From contig JNEU01000845.1 of the NCBI GenBank assembly GCA_000697475.1, positions 1 to 64,000 on the forward strand: 64,000 nt of DNA, given 5' to 3'. The stretch is from Lichtheimia corymbifera B2541 (taxonomy: Eukaryota; Mucoromycota; Mucoromycetes; Mucorales; Lichtheimiaceae). A program made the translations under genes and the position numbers. Shown in pieces: positions 11,086-24,836 of this stretch. The notes under the pieces are model-generated. The model was given only the letters and a program-made list of their open reading frames with translations, ran no database searches and was not told the origin of the DNA. The number at the start of each line of letters is the position of its first letter. Positions within the stretch are counted from its first letter, which is position 1.

Positions 11086-14000
11086 TTATTTCTTAAGCTC
11101 GGTTTCCAGGATCTCCTTTTCTGCCTCTGGCAAGTGGTGCTGGCACAATTCCATAAAGTTGTTGACATTGTGAGCAGAGCAATTGCGGAAGAAGTCTAAC
11201 AAGTAGGCACGCATATCGGTTTGGTAGATTGGATCGTTCTTGAGTTCTTCATTGTTCTCTTCATCATCATCTTCAGTACCAGCGAGCATCTCTATAGACA
11301 TTTTTTGTGTGTGTGTGTGAGTATGATACATCCATATAACCGGGGAAAAGTATATATTACCGGAAAGGAATTCAAAGTCGGCTTTGCTGAGCTGACCACC
11401 ATCCTCGCTGTCAGAGATGTAGGCTCCTTCATTGTCCTACAACGCAAATTATCAACATTGACTGCAACTCACACCTATGTTCCATATATATCCTCTCTTA
11501 CATCGTCATTGAAAAACTCGGCGCCAGTAGCACTAGCATTGGCAAGGTCGCCCACTAACAATCGAATGATCTTGGCGTGAAGAGGAATGGCGGTATATTG
11601 TTCAGGTCCTGTATCCACATATGATTAACCACCGTGCATGGGTGAAATGCGCGCTTGCACTACTTACTGTTCTTAGCCTTGGAACGTGTCACAATGCCAC
11701 CATTTGGATCAGCAATGATATCACCGCGAACGGTCAAGCTTTGTAAACGAGGATCGGTAATCATATACACCTTGGACAGGGCAATGGCACTTTAACAAAG
11801 AGAGAGAGTGTGTGTGTCAGTTAAGCTGATATCTGCAAAGAATATAGTAATGCGTACCTGACTTTGAGCGAATAGTAGCCGGAGAAGGAATCAAAGTAGT
11901 CGCACCACATTTGCATCAAGATCTCAAGACCGCCCTTGCCATTGACAGTTGTGTTGCACAAGAATTGATACACAGTATCTTGCTGCTGAATGATCAAATG
12001 GGCAAACACCATGACGAGAGACTAAGTTCATTGGATACAATAAGTAACGATAGTCAAAAGAGAATATACACTAGTGTAACATTCATTACCTGTACGAATG
12101 GCTGGTAGTCGGTGGATTGCAAACGAGCAAGAACGGCATTGAGCAACTCAGGGAGAACACCAGCGATATTGTTGCCAGCCTTCTGAATCAATGTAATGAT
12201 CAAGTCGCCGACAAAGAGAGATTGTGAAGGAGTAGATGATTGAAGCAACTTGGCCACAAAATGAATAACGTAATCCAATCCTGATTTTCCACTTGCATCG
12301 TGCCATTGAATAATGTGATCGCAATCCTTGGAAATATACTGCTTCAAGCACTCTTGAACGCTCTAATCAATAAAAGTAAGCATGCTTTCCCATAATGATC
12401 ACAAGCACACAATACACATTACCTGCAAGATATCCTCGTCGGTCGAATTCCAGCCAAGCTCCATAACGATAGGGAACATTTGCTCAGTGAACTCGTTGGG
12501 CAATGGTGATTTGGCATATCGAATCATGGCTGTCAAGAGATCCACCGCAGACTAAAGTACATTTGATGAGATACAAGACATTCATAGTATCCAGCGTTCA
12601 CTTACTGCCATCACCACAGGTTGGTTGGACACGGTCTTGAATACGCTGTCAAGGAAGGGCAAGCAACGTCCATAAAGGGCTGGTGCATAATGCTCATTCT
12701 TGGCAAATCCTTCCACAGCATCAAGGATGTAGCTGGCAATGATTGAATCGGTTGGGAAGCGTTTCCATGTGTTAAGAACAGCTGGAGTCAAGATGTGTTC
12801 ATATTGAGCGGTGACTTCGGGCTTGATCTTGATCACAGCACACAAGGACTGTAACAATAGCATCAGAGTTTCTTCAGTGGCATCTGGTAACAACTGGCAC
12901 ACGCATTCCATAATGTTGACTTGGTAAGGAGCGGCATATTCAACATCCAATTGTCGGCAGTAGCTATAGCCAATACACGTTAACAATCGTTTGAAAAGCC
13001 TCCATGCATATATATAATCCTTACTTGTTGAGAGCGCGAAGTGCAGATACCTTCAAAGGAATACTGCCATCGGGTGTCTGAAGTGCTTCCACTGCAACAC
13101 GGACATAGTTGCTGGCTAATTCAGGAGGAAGAATTTCCACAAGTTCGGATGCGATCACGAATGCACGTCCCTGAAGGAAGGGGAAACCTATCCAATATAA
13201 ACATGCATCCATTAGATATTAGCTTCGCAAGTGTATTAGGCTTTTGTCTTACCGGTGGCTCTCATGCTATCCATGATCACGTGATCGAATAAGCTCTTGA
13301 TATCAAATTGCACGTTGCGCTTTTCATCCTTCATGCCAAGTATAATGTCATCAGCGGAACGACCCACGGCGCAAAGAGAGGCTTCCTGAATCTTCCACCT
13401 AATCCCCCGTATGAATACCTTTTTCTCATGTTATTCCACTTTTCTACATACCAGTTGTTGTCACCTGCAGCACGAGCAGCATTAGATTCATTGATATGGC
13501 GTTGAACGGCGGTTTGGAGTGCAGCAGCAAATGGATCAGGGAAAGCATCTTGCAAAGACTAGGATCAAAGCAACAAGGTTAATATAAAATGACCTTTTTC
13601 TTCGGATGAATGGATCCTTACAGCAAGCAAATCCCAGCATGCGACACGGGCTGAATAGGCGTAAGTGTAATCATCCTCATCAGCAATATACTGATTAACG
13701 TCGTTCATCCAGATCTCTTCTTGTTCTTGAGTGATTTGCAAATAGACGATAATGATGTACAGCATTTGCTCGAATAGCTGAGTGGGTGCACGGTTGTTGA
13801 CAAAGAGATGCTTGACAGTCTTTTTCATGCAAGTTGCCAACATGAAATCAAAGATCGAGTAAAGGAAGACCTGGAAACCGATTTCACTGCCATCCGAATC
13901 CTGGAAACTTTCACCGACACCATCCGATTCAAGCACCATCTCAGTCACGTAACGATCTTTCAAGCTGCACAAATCGTTCCAGACAGGCTCGAGGAATTGC

Positions 14001-15158
14001 GGCAATGATTCAAGGATAAATGACGAGAACTCCTTGCTGAGATTACCGATACACTAAGAGAATAATACAACGACGGGTTATTACTCTATCATTCAAATAT
14101 ACACGCATATGATCTTTTTACCTTGAGTACTTCCATCTTAAGACCATATTCGGCTGTAGCTTTCTCGGCATCGCCTTGGACATGGTGAGAGAGGATGGTG
14201 TGAAAGGCTTGCATCCATTGTGGCAAGATGGGGGCCATGAACTGATCGACAGCTTGTGGATTATCATCACGCATGGTTTGAAGCATTTGAGTGCAGCTAT
14301 CGAAGATGCTGACAGCACGACCACGTGTACGGAAAGAATATAACTATGTACCCGATTAATCCTTGGTCTCTCCTTTGCATCCATGACATTCCATTCACTT
14401 ACATTATCCGAAGTCATAATTCTGTAAAGCTCAGGAACAAGAACAGGACCAATTTGAGGAAGTTGCTGAATGCTGATATCACGCTTGACCATTTCGAGAA
14501 GCACACGCATAGCACCATGGACACTATCAGCGCTGTTTGCTTTGAGATAGCTCAAGATAATATCCAAGAGGTTGGGCCAATCTTCGGGGAAATCATCGTG
14601 GGCGATCTTGGAAACAACATAAGCGCTCACCACACGAATTTTGGACTCGGGATCAGCAAGGCCTTGCACAATGATTTCACGCACAGCATTCTTGCACTAA
14701 TGCAATATATACAAGTTAAAAGGCCAAGATGTACATATATAAAACATGACTGATGAACCTACCTCGGGCAATGGCTCAGGGCCTTGGAATGTTTCCTCGT
14801 TTCGAGAAGACCAGTGAGTAGTGACATACGTCTTGAGAGTAACAGCTGCCAAGTAAAGACAACAATAGTGGGTTAAGGTTGATCAGAAGCTCTTTGACTA
14901 TAGATTCGCATTGAATTGAAAGCAATAAAAAAGGATATTTGACGTTGAGGAATGCTAATGTCCTGAGACACTGTGAGACGAGCGAGACTAACGGGGAACT
15001 CTGTAATAAGCGTTAATACTGTAATCGCCCACAAAGCTTATTGTAAAATTACCAGGGGAAGAAGACGCAAATTCCTTCAATCGTTGTTCGGCAGCCGAGC
15101 GAATGGTACCGTCAGGATTGCCAACGTTGAGCAATGTCTCATAGACTGCTTGATCCAT
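11086..15158 (-). CDS. Importin-9 / Kap114 family karyopherin-beta
   Basis: Nuclear import receptor of the importin-9 (yeast Kap114) family, which carries histones, TBP and other basic cargo and binds RanGTP. I can join 17 exons in frame (minus): 15158-15053, 15000-14939, 14852-14763, 14696-14403, 14343-14122, 14053-13622, 13558-13452, 13398-13253, 13187-13025, 12963-12606, 12551-12423, 12362-12090, 12021-11858, 11789-11668, 11608-11502, 11436-11361, 11291-11086. The product is 1,018 residues, matching the family (about 1,000-1,040). The N-terminal importin-beta domain (about 20-100) is followed by HEAT repeats, including VVSAYVVSKIAHDDFPEDWP and VHGAMRVLLEM, which are diagnostic of IPO9. The acidic loop DSEDGGQ/TEDDDEENNEE near the C-terminus is also typical. 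Intron 2 is an AT-AC intron, all others GT-AG. Confidence 0.95.
14853..14938 (-). other. U12-type AT-AC intron in importin-9 gene
   Basis: 86-nt intron whose 5' end is ATATCCTTTT, the consensus for the minor (U12) spliceosome. It contains CCTTAAC, the U12 branch-site core, with the branch A about 20 nt before the 3' end, and it ends TTTAC. Splicing joins ...CCT CAA CGT CAA to TTG GCA GCT GTT, giving PQRQ-LAAVTLK, the family sequence, in phase 0. No GT-AG pair nearby gives both the frame and these residues. Confidence 0.88.
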
Positions 15159-15903
15159 AGTGTCTTCGAGTGGGTTGGGAAAAAGAAAGACCACGCGCGA
15201 GTTCGCGACCCAGAAAAATCTGTCGTCGAATCTCGCGTCTCCGGCTCAGTTGCTGATATCACCTCTTCTCCTCACCTACCATGCCTTGTATAACCTTGAC
15301 ATCTACGCAACCCTTTATCTACCATGATAACATCAGTATGTACAACGACGCTCATAAGCAGTAATGCCACGTGTTAAAGATCTTTCTTTTACTGCTGCTG
15401 CATGCGTGGTGGCATCGTTGAATCAACCACCTAATATGACCTTATATACTTTTGGTAGTCTAATCACTTTGGCCCGCCTGGCATCAGTGACAATGACCAA
15501 CTCTTGATTTATGGAGAAGAATGCTATAAGGCTTATCCCAAATCGTGCGTAAATTGGGACTGGTAATCCCCATTCCCCATGAAATAATCCGGTAAGTTTC
15601 CACTCTAATCATTTGTCTCAAAGATGGAGCAGAAGCTTATAACCTATTGAACATAAGGGGCGATGGAGTGACTTTTAGGATGATACAAGTGACCTTCACA
15701 ATAGTCAGCAGCAGCTTGCTACTACACCAATTCCTAATATTATCATGGATGTTGTTAAGAGATCAATAAACAAGCTTGTTATTGGATGGACTTTCCCAAA
15801 TGACTACATTACAAGTTGATGCTAGTGTGATTAATGATGGGGGATTGTCATGCAGGACATTTTGTGCAACCTGGCGCACAATCAAAATGGTTCATTGTTT
15901 TTT
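15159..15903. other. Intergenic, promoter of importin-9 gene
   Basis: Upstream region of importin-9 (minus strand) and 3' flank of the next minus-strand gene ending at 15,904. No recognisable coding or RNA feature. Confidence 0.5.
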
Positions 15904-16997
15904 TTATGCCCAATCTCCTTGAAGCGGTGAACCTGGATTTTTGTCCTTTTCAATCTCAAGCTCATCAAACACTGACTTGTCTACGCCAACATGTTCGATA
16001 TGCTCCTCATCTTTCTTTTCCATTTCCTTAAGTTCTTTACCAGCCTTGCCTAGCTCCTTTTCAACGTTTTTACTTGCACCAATCAGCATAAGCTCGCAAT
16101 CCTTGTAGTTGAGAAATTCAGTAGTTTCCATTTGGATAAAGCGTCGGTCGGCAAAAGCTTCCATTAGCTCTTTAGGAAATTCAGCCTTTTGCTTTGAACT
16201 GAGACCAGCACTAGGCGGCGACGATTTTTCAGGGTTCTATCAAATACAACGTGAGATCATCATGCGACATGCCAATAGCATTCATCAAAACACCTCCTCC
16301 ATCTTACCTTCACAGCCATGATGATGCTCGCTTTCTCTTCAATATTGAAAGCTTCCTGAACCTCATGTGGCTTGTCAGGCAATGTCAACATATATGCTAG
16401 ATGCGAATGGCCATTATGGGTGGCAATCTCATATACTCCTTCACCCTAATACAAACGTTAATACATTCAAATCCAGAACATGATTTTCATGCAAACCTAC
16501 CATGGGCCTTGAAGGATGCACAGTACGTTCTCCTCTCGTTTTGGTCTCATATGAATGCTCTTTGAATGCATCTGTCAAGTCTTTGGAGGCTTCAGCTACA
16601 AAGCCCCAGTAGCGTGAATGATGCTCTGGATCGGGCAACTTTTTTCTTCCAAGGACAATCAATGTTGGCTCTCGCTTTGGTTTACAAGAATGCCAATTTG
16701 GTTTCAACACCATATATGCCTTTTGAACATCTGATGCACTTTCTACTTCATCCGAATCAACCTTTGCATAACAAAAAAGTCGTTGAGAATGAGCCACGTA
16801 TACAAAGATGCCATCTCTGGATTTACCTTGGGTCGATACAAGAAGAAGATGTGACCTTTTTCTAGCACTTTGACACCTGCAGACTCATCCTTGACAGCCT
16901 TTTCTTCTTTGTCATGTTCACCCTTCTGGACTTTGGCGGGTGGTTCCTCCTTTGCTGTATCTTCCTTTGTCTCGTTGGTACGTTTCTTTGGAGCCAT
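15904..16997 (-). CDS. Conserved fungal protein of unknown function
   Basis: Four exons (minus): 16997-16827, 16761-16501, 16445-16308, 16236-15904, giving 300 residues. Residues 1-45 are a lysine/glutamate-rich basic-acidic tail starting MAPKKRTNE. Residues about 48-190 form a beta-rich globular region (GHIFFLYRPKVD, TLIVLGRKKLP, EGVYEIATHNGHSHLAYMLTLP) followed by a segment ending SIIMAVKNP. Residues about 190-240 (FPKELMEAFADRRFIQMETTEFLNYKDCELMLIG) are followed by a lysine/glutamate-rich coiled-coil-like C-terminus. The pattern looks like a conserved uncharacterised fungal family, but I cannot name a domain with confidence. The lysine-rich N-terminus would suit a nuclear protein, which is inference. 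All junctions are GT-AG and frame-checked. Confidence 0.85.
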
Positions 16998-17918
16998 AAT
17001 GTGATGTGTGTATATAGTAGAGCAAAAAACGGTAGTAGACGCAATATTACTACATACGCTATATACGCTTGCATGGGATGCCATTTATGCAAGGGTGTCT
17101 CAGAAACTCATCATTGTTGCATGATGCATTACTGTAAAATCCGACTAGAGATTATGCAACTCATGCGAGGATATTTCGCATCATTTTATATTACCCAGAT
17201 TCAGATAGCATTTATCGGGTTCGATCCAAAAAATGCAAGTCCCACAAATGCTCTTGTATCACCCTTTCCTCCGAATCACGTCTTCAATCGATGTAGACGC
17301 GTAAATTATGGATGGTTTGGATAACTGGGATTGGATAAATGTGTATCCGATGCAGATCGTCTTTCGGGAAAAGCAAAATGCTAATGACGTGATGATGATG
17401 AGCTGGGGTTGGGGAGACAATGGGATCGCGTATGATAAATGAATTAGGCACAGAGATCTTTGTATCATCGTGCGGATCAATGATTGTTGATTGTTGACGT
17501 ATTTCACTGTCGCATCGATAAGCAATGGACCGGGGAAAAGGATGTTTTGTTGGGCTACGCTCATCTCCGATGTTCCCTTTTTGCTGGGAAACTGCTGGCT
17601 TTTTCGGGTCAAGCTAAGGGATGGCTCGGAAATTAGGATATGATTCGCATGATAATCAATTATTGTATTGTGGATGAAAAGTAGATGTACTCTTTATTTG
17701 TTATTCTTGTAAAGATGATTTAAGCAATGACATAATAAAGATGAAACGATGGGTGGTGGTGGTGTGAGAGTGAAGAACAACCCCTACCAGCATATCGGAA
17801 AAGGAAAACGTGCATCTTGCAAAAAGGGCTGTTGGGTTGATTAATCCTCAGCCATTTATTCCCTCTTCCTTGGATACAACACACCACTTTTTTTCCCTCT
17901 CTCTCTCAACTCATCACC
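16998..17918. other. Divergent promoter region
   Basis: Between the minus-strand conserved fungal protein (start 16,997) and the plus-strand Pgi1 gene (start 17,919). A CT-rich tract (CCCTCTCTCTCTCAAC) sits directly before the Pgi1 ATG, as in many fungal core promoters. A 117-codon minus-strand ORF at 17,259-17,612 has no recognisable content and is not called. Confidence 0.5.
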
Positions 17919-19637
<1,719 letters not shown>

Positions 19638-19763
19638 GCAAAATCCCCATATCATCATCTTGAATTCAACATCACACACATCATCTAGTATCTCGCATGA
19701 AACACGAATCACATTTATAAAGCATGATTGTTTTAAGGACTATATACGGAATGGGAGGGTCAT

Positions 19764-21003
19764 TTATTGGGGTTGCATTTGTTGCTGCTGAGTAAGGCTT
19801 TGGAGTTTCTGAAGCAAATCACTAACTGAGGGATTGGGAGCTGAAGTAGGTATAGATGTCATGGGTTGTTGTTGTTGTTGTGGTTGCTGTGGTTGTGCTG
19901 GTAAATATGCTTGTTGTGGCTGGGATGAAGGAAATGTAGTGGGGATTTGATTATATGTAGCAGGTGAAGGAGCCGTCATACTGGCATTGGGTTGTGAAAA
20001 CGATGTTCCCAGGGCTGATCCCAGAAGCTGCTGTAACTGTGATAAAGACACTGCTGGGTTTGGTGGTTGTGCCATGGGTTGTGAAGCATATGCTGGATTT
20101 CCCGAAATTGGTGCAGGTGCTTGTGGTGGTGGCTGTTGCTGCTGTTGTTGTGTTGGTTGCACCATGTTCTTTAATAAACCAATGACAGAGGCCAAAGTAT
20201 TTGGGTCAAGGTTGGATAATGCCTGTGCTTGAGTGGATGGTGGTTGTTGTGGCTGCTGCTGTTGTTGATGCTGTTGTTGCATTAGCAGTTGTTGTGCTTG
20301 ATATGCGGCTTGAGCTGTAGATGTGGCGGTAGGCATGGATTGTGGCTGTTCATTAGCCTGTGACCGTTCAATAACTGCAATGGCTTCATCCACCGAAACG
20401 CTATCATATTCTATACAAGGATAGTGAGCAAACCAGTGATATAACAAACTGAGCAAAACCTTACCATCAAAACGATAACTATTGGCACCCGTTGTATTGC
20501 GCTCAAAGACCTGAAGATATAATTTACGCATGGATTCCTTTCCTTGGTCAAGAACGACTAAAGCCTTGACACCTTGTAAAATGAGTTGCTTCACAATTTC
20601 CTCACGTGAAATCTGACCATATTGAACATAAAGGGTATGCGTAGTGATACGTCGAATGGCAAAAGAAGATTCCACATAGTTGACAAAACCCTGATCTAAA
20701 TGTCCGTAAGCAAGCACCTGTATCATGGGTGCATCTCGATTCTGTAATATGGATAATGGATCATTTCGTGCAACGGGTGAAGGATGACGCTGATGCTGTT
20801 GACGAGCCATTACACCCTTTGGTTTCCCACGTCCACCACCACGCATGCCTTGTCGACCACCACGCTTTCCACGATATGCATTGTTCTCATATAAAGAGGG
20901 TTGTTGCTGATGTTGTTGCTGTTGTGAAGGTTGTTGATTGCTGTAATTCTCTCTATATCCCCCATTCCACATTGAATAATCTGTAGGATCATATTCTGGC
21001 ACC

Positions 21004-21037
<34 letters not shown>

Positions 21038-21878
21038 GCATAGAATAAGGTTGAAAATGTCCAGCACCTCTCATACGACCACCCCTTCCTCGAGACGCAG
21101 GTGCATTACCACCACCCCTTGAAGAAAATTTGTTGCCTGCACGAAATGGAACCTGTTGATGTTGTTGTGTCGAGTTCTCATAGCTTACAAATGGACGAGG
21201 ATTGGCGGCTATATCGAGTTCTATTCACATATATAGATACACACACGCATCAGCTATTTCTATTCCTATAAAACCTTTATAACTTTTCCCCTTACCAATA
21301 ACAGATCCTTTGATATTTGTACCATTTGCTGCAAGAGCAGCTGTACATGAAGCTGGGGAATCAAATTGGATGTAGTCCATGCCATTGCCACCAAAATGAC
21401 TCTCCACAATATTCCCATATTTGTTAAAGTGCTTAAGCACATCACGCCTCTTGGCTGTATGAGGAATACCTCGAACAAGTAAACGAGCCTCGGGCCATGC
21501 TTTCTTTGCAGCCTTCTTTGGCTTGAATCCAGCTTTGCCGCCCTTTCGAGCATTGGCAGCGCTATCTTTTGCCTCATGTTTGCGCTTTGAAAGCATCTCA
21601 TATTCATCAAATTCATCCAGGATTTCAGCACGCTTGGTTGTTCCCGCAGCAGTAGCAGCACCACCTTGCTGGTCGTTGTCGGTATGTTTAGGTGTATCAG
21701 AGGTGGTAAAAGTAGAAGAAGTAGTAGTGGTAGTAGTAGCAGTACTCTGCTGGGGAGATTTGGGTTGACTCTGTGGTTTTTTTTCCAATGTAGGTGTCGG
21801 ATTGCTGGCAAACAATGCAGCCAAAAAGTCATCCACAACATTTGACTGTGCTTTGTTAACTGCAGGTGTATCAGCCAT
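19764..21878 (-). CDS. Nab3-like RNA-binding protein (RRM, Q-rich)
   Basis: Probable homologue of yeast Nab3, the RNA-binding partner of Nrd1 and Sen1 in termination of non-coding Pol II transcripts. Exons (minus): 21878-21296, 21220-20465, 20410-19764, giving 661 residues. An acidic/threonine-rich N-terminus precedes an RRM (about 125-200: EARLLVRGIPHTAKRRDVLKHF and MDYIQFD). An RG/RGG-rich stretch (SSRGGG, SRGRGGRMRG) and a polyglutamine run (plus strand 21,003-21,039) follow. A globular domain beginning PMIQVLAYGHLDQGFVNYVES ends RFDEYDSVSVDEAIAVIE, matching the Nab3 C-terminal domain. The long Q/P-rich tail ends with a short helix (VSDLLQKLQSL) as in Nab3. The 54-nt second intron has no stop and keeps frame if retained. 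Confidence 0.85.
21003..21039 (-). repeat. CAA-type polyglutamine microsatellite
   Basis: Twelve consecutive CAA (TTG on the plus strand) codons inside the Nab3-like gene. Related Q-rich tracts lie at 20,130-20,155, 20,240-20,280 and 20,905-20,935. Confidence 0.9.
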
Positions 21879-22647
21879 TGTCAATTCACAATAGAGATGA
21901 AAAGGAAAAAGGATGAGAATCTCTGGTCTACTCTTTAGTAAAGAGAAAGGAAGGAGAGCTGGGCTACACACAACCCAGACGCAAAAAAATTAGTTGTTGG
22001 TGTCACATGCCTTTGTTGCTGCGACGGCAACGGCTGCCATGGCAATCGGCGGGGGTTCATTGTTAGTTTTTTCCATCCCAAATTTATAAACCATCGTCAT
22101 CATCTCCATCCCTCATATACTTGTAATCCCTGGTCACCTATATTCATCATAGCTATCATGTGACGAGGTCATGTGTGGATCGAGCACTGTGACTCCACGC
22201 ATTGTTATTAACATAACGAGGAGCTGTTTGTCTCATGGAGAAAGCACCACATAGCTCAAGACAATCACAGGGAGTAGAACGTAAAACATTGTCATATAAA
22301 AATGGCTTTAGAAAGAAGGGGATAATGCATTTACAAAAACAACATCAAGCATTGTGAAAGCTTTCCATATTCGACATCGTAATTAAAGATTCAAAGAGCA
22401 TTTAGATATGTGATTTATTCTGTTGATTGACTACTTGGGAGGTGGAGATTGTTAGCTTAGAAGCGTTATATGATGGTAAAGATAGATATCCCGCCCCATG
22501 GTGCTGCTTTTAGGTATATGGTACATAGACAAAAAAAAAAAGGGAAAAGATGATGCATATGCTGCTGCGTGGTGTGTGTATATATAGTAGTAGTATGTGC
22601 ATGTGTCGAATCTTCAGGTCAGGGCACGCCCGTGAGCTGTAATGTGT
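21879..22647. other. Intergenic, Nab3-like promoter and PUF 3' flank
   Basis: Upstream region of the minus-strand Nab3-like gene. A poly(A) run (22,532-22,543) and nearby TA-rich sequence lie close to the 3' end of the PUF gene. No gene recognised. Confidence 0.5.
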
Positions 22648-24836
22648 TCAATGCTGTGCGGGATAAGTAGTAATTTCATGCGATCGAAGCACCTTTTCAA
22701 CAAGGAATGCGACGCGTTGTCCGTATTTCGATCCACGTAACGAAACCATATGCCGCTTGATCAGGCGACACATTTTGACTTGGTCATTGGTCTCCGTATG
22801 GTTGATCAGCCATTGTACCACATAATTGCCATATTGGTCAGACGCCATGTCGATCAATGGTTCTCGTCGACGTTGACCGCTTGTTAGCACCTTGTCCATA
22901 AAGCGTCCAAGGAAAACTGGTCCACCAGCACGTAAAGCCTTTTCCACCACCTTGGATGCAAATTGATCCATGCTCAATGTTGCTGCATGTTCAAGTACCG
23001 CTTCAAAAGCACGCTCTCGATCACGACTGTCCTGAGCTTGCTCAAGTACATGCTGAATAACCCAGTTGCCCCACTGGCCTTTGGCAATCGTCACAACGTT
23101 TGTGAGTACTTCTTCAATCACAGATCGTTTGCCGGCATCTTCTTTAAGGTTCTCAAAGATGTGCTGGATCACCAAACTGCCAGTCTCATCCAGTGCGACT
23201 TGTGTCCATCGTCCTTGGATAGCCTTATTGACATGATCCATAACGGCAGGTGGGTTGGGAATAGTCCATTGCATTTCAAAGACCTTTTGCCAAATGTGAC
23301 AAGCGTGCTTGTGTGTGATTGTATCTTGGATGTTCTCGAAGAGCTCGCATACCATATCGGCTTTCATCTGTTCATCGGAACAGCAATCAAATGCCTATAT
23401 CCAAAAATATATATTAACATGATAACATGGGAAACACATGTATGTGTTACGTACCTTTTGGAGCACATGGCAACCAAATTGTTGGCATGTCAGTGCTACG
23501 ACTCGTCCTTGCATAGTTGCAATCAACGCAGTTACTTGATCAATGGTGCCCACTTCAAGGAGACGCTGCACTAGGAAATTTCCAAATCGGCTGGTCATGA
23601 GGGGATACGCTTGAGGCAAGATTGCTTCAAAAATAGCTTGCTTTTGCTCCTCAGTGACGCACTTTAATTTTTGTTGCAGAAACAGGGATGCTTGTTGGTC
23701 ACCACGCTGGATAATCTTGTCCACCATGGCCTAATATCGTTTATTATTAGCACACTGCAGCATTTTGTTTTAATCCAATATGTGTGTGTGTGTGTATTTA
23801 CCTCCCAGTCGACTTGGGCATTTTTGTCAAGATGACGGCGATATTCAGCATTAAGAACACCTTGCTGTTGACGAGATTGGCTTGGTTTCTATGGATACAT
23901 GTGCATGAGTATTGAAATATACCTGTAAATGAAGACGCTAGTTACCTCGGAAGGACGTCGACGAGTGTTAGTTTTAGGCAACTGCTCCGAAACCATCGTT
24001 TTCCTATATTATAGTTATAATGACCCTGAAGCAAAAAGAGGGATGAGTAGATCACTTACTTTTCAGTCATTTGTTGAAGCTTGATAGTTTGTGCATCGTA
24101 GAGTCTATTGGCAACAGCTAATTGCTGCTTAATGTTGCGCACCTCGAGTTCTTTGGCTGTCAGGCATGATTGCAGACTCCACACTTGATGGCATTTCTAT
24201 CATGCGGTCCGTTTTAGAAATACGCGTTGCACTTGTAACACACTCGTGCTATACCTTGTCCAAATCGGTCTGTGTTGCTTTCAACGAGTCGACAAGCTGG
24301 TGAATCACCCCAATGGCATTCTGCAAGTGATGTCCAACATGGTCAGGAGACATGGTCGCCAACGAGGTTGCTGTAATTGACAGGAGCGTGGAAATGGTGC
24401 GGTGTAATGTTGGCGACGAAGAGAATGCCAGCTTATCCTCGTCATCCAGTACATTGCCAACCAGGTGTTCAAAGTCGTTGTTGGTGAAAAGAGGGTCGTC
24501 TCGCCAGAATTTAGATACGGATGAATCCTTTGAATAAATTAATACAACATCATTGTACCTCCTCTATGACAGCTATTTTATACCTACCCTATTGCAGTGT
24601 GGCGAATGAATGTCGCTTGTATAAGGCTCAAAGTAATCCTTCAGGGTCTCCTTGGGTGATGGAGTGCCTGAGGAAGAACCAAGATCGGTGACATGACCGG
24701 GATATAAGACAGGTGGTGTTGGAAGACGTGTTGTCAAACGCCCATAGTAATCATTTTGATCGACGGTTATTCGAGAAGAATCATGCAACATGTTGGTGGT
24801 TGTGTTGATGGGATTCCACTTGGAAGTTGACAGCAT
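22648..24836 (-). CDS. PUF (Pumilio) family RNA-binding protein
   Basis: Post-transcriptional regulator that binds mRNA 3'UTRs through Pumilio repeats. Exons (minus): 24836-24588, 24527-24255, 24196-24060, 24003-23946, 23888-23802, 23730-23455, 23394-22648, giving 608 residues. Residues 1-90 are disordered and Ser/Thr/Pro-rich. Residues about 150-225 form a coiled coil (LEVRNIKQQLAVANRLYDAQTIKLQQM). From about 268 to the C-terminus lie the PUF repeats, seen as SRFGNFLVQRLLE, QQFGCHVLQK, DETGSLVIQHIFE, GQWGNWVIQHVLE, DQFASKVVEKAL, DQYGNYVVQWLI and SKYGQRVAFLVEKVL. The coiled coil plus C-terminal PUF layout recalls S. pombe Mcp2 more than Puf3/Pumilio. That assignment is inference. All junctions are GT-AG and in frame. 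Confidence 0.92.

Noticed and set aside
14939..15000. GT donor (GTCAAA) in importin-9 exon 2 as an alternative to the AT-AC intron
   Set aside because: With the nearest AG it would delete about three conserved residues (RQLA), and the donor is poor. The ATATCC/TTTAC pair fits the family exactly.
17259..17612. 117-codon minus-strand ORF upstream of Pgi1
   Set aside because: Sits in the divergent promoter, with no domain-like sequence and composition like translated non-coding DNA.
19964..20232. Valine/cysteine-rich plus-strand ORFs in the Nab3-like region
   Set aside because: Antisense translations of the glutamine-rich coding sequence.
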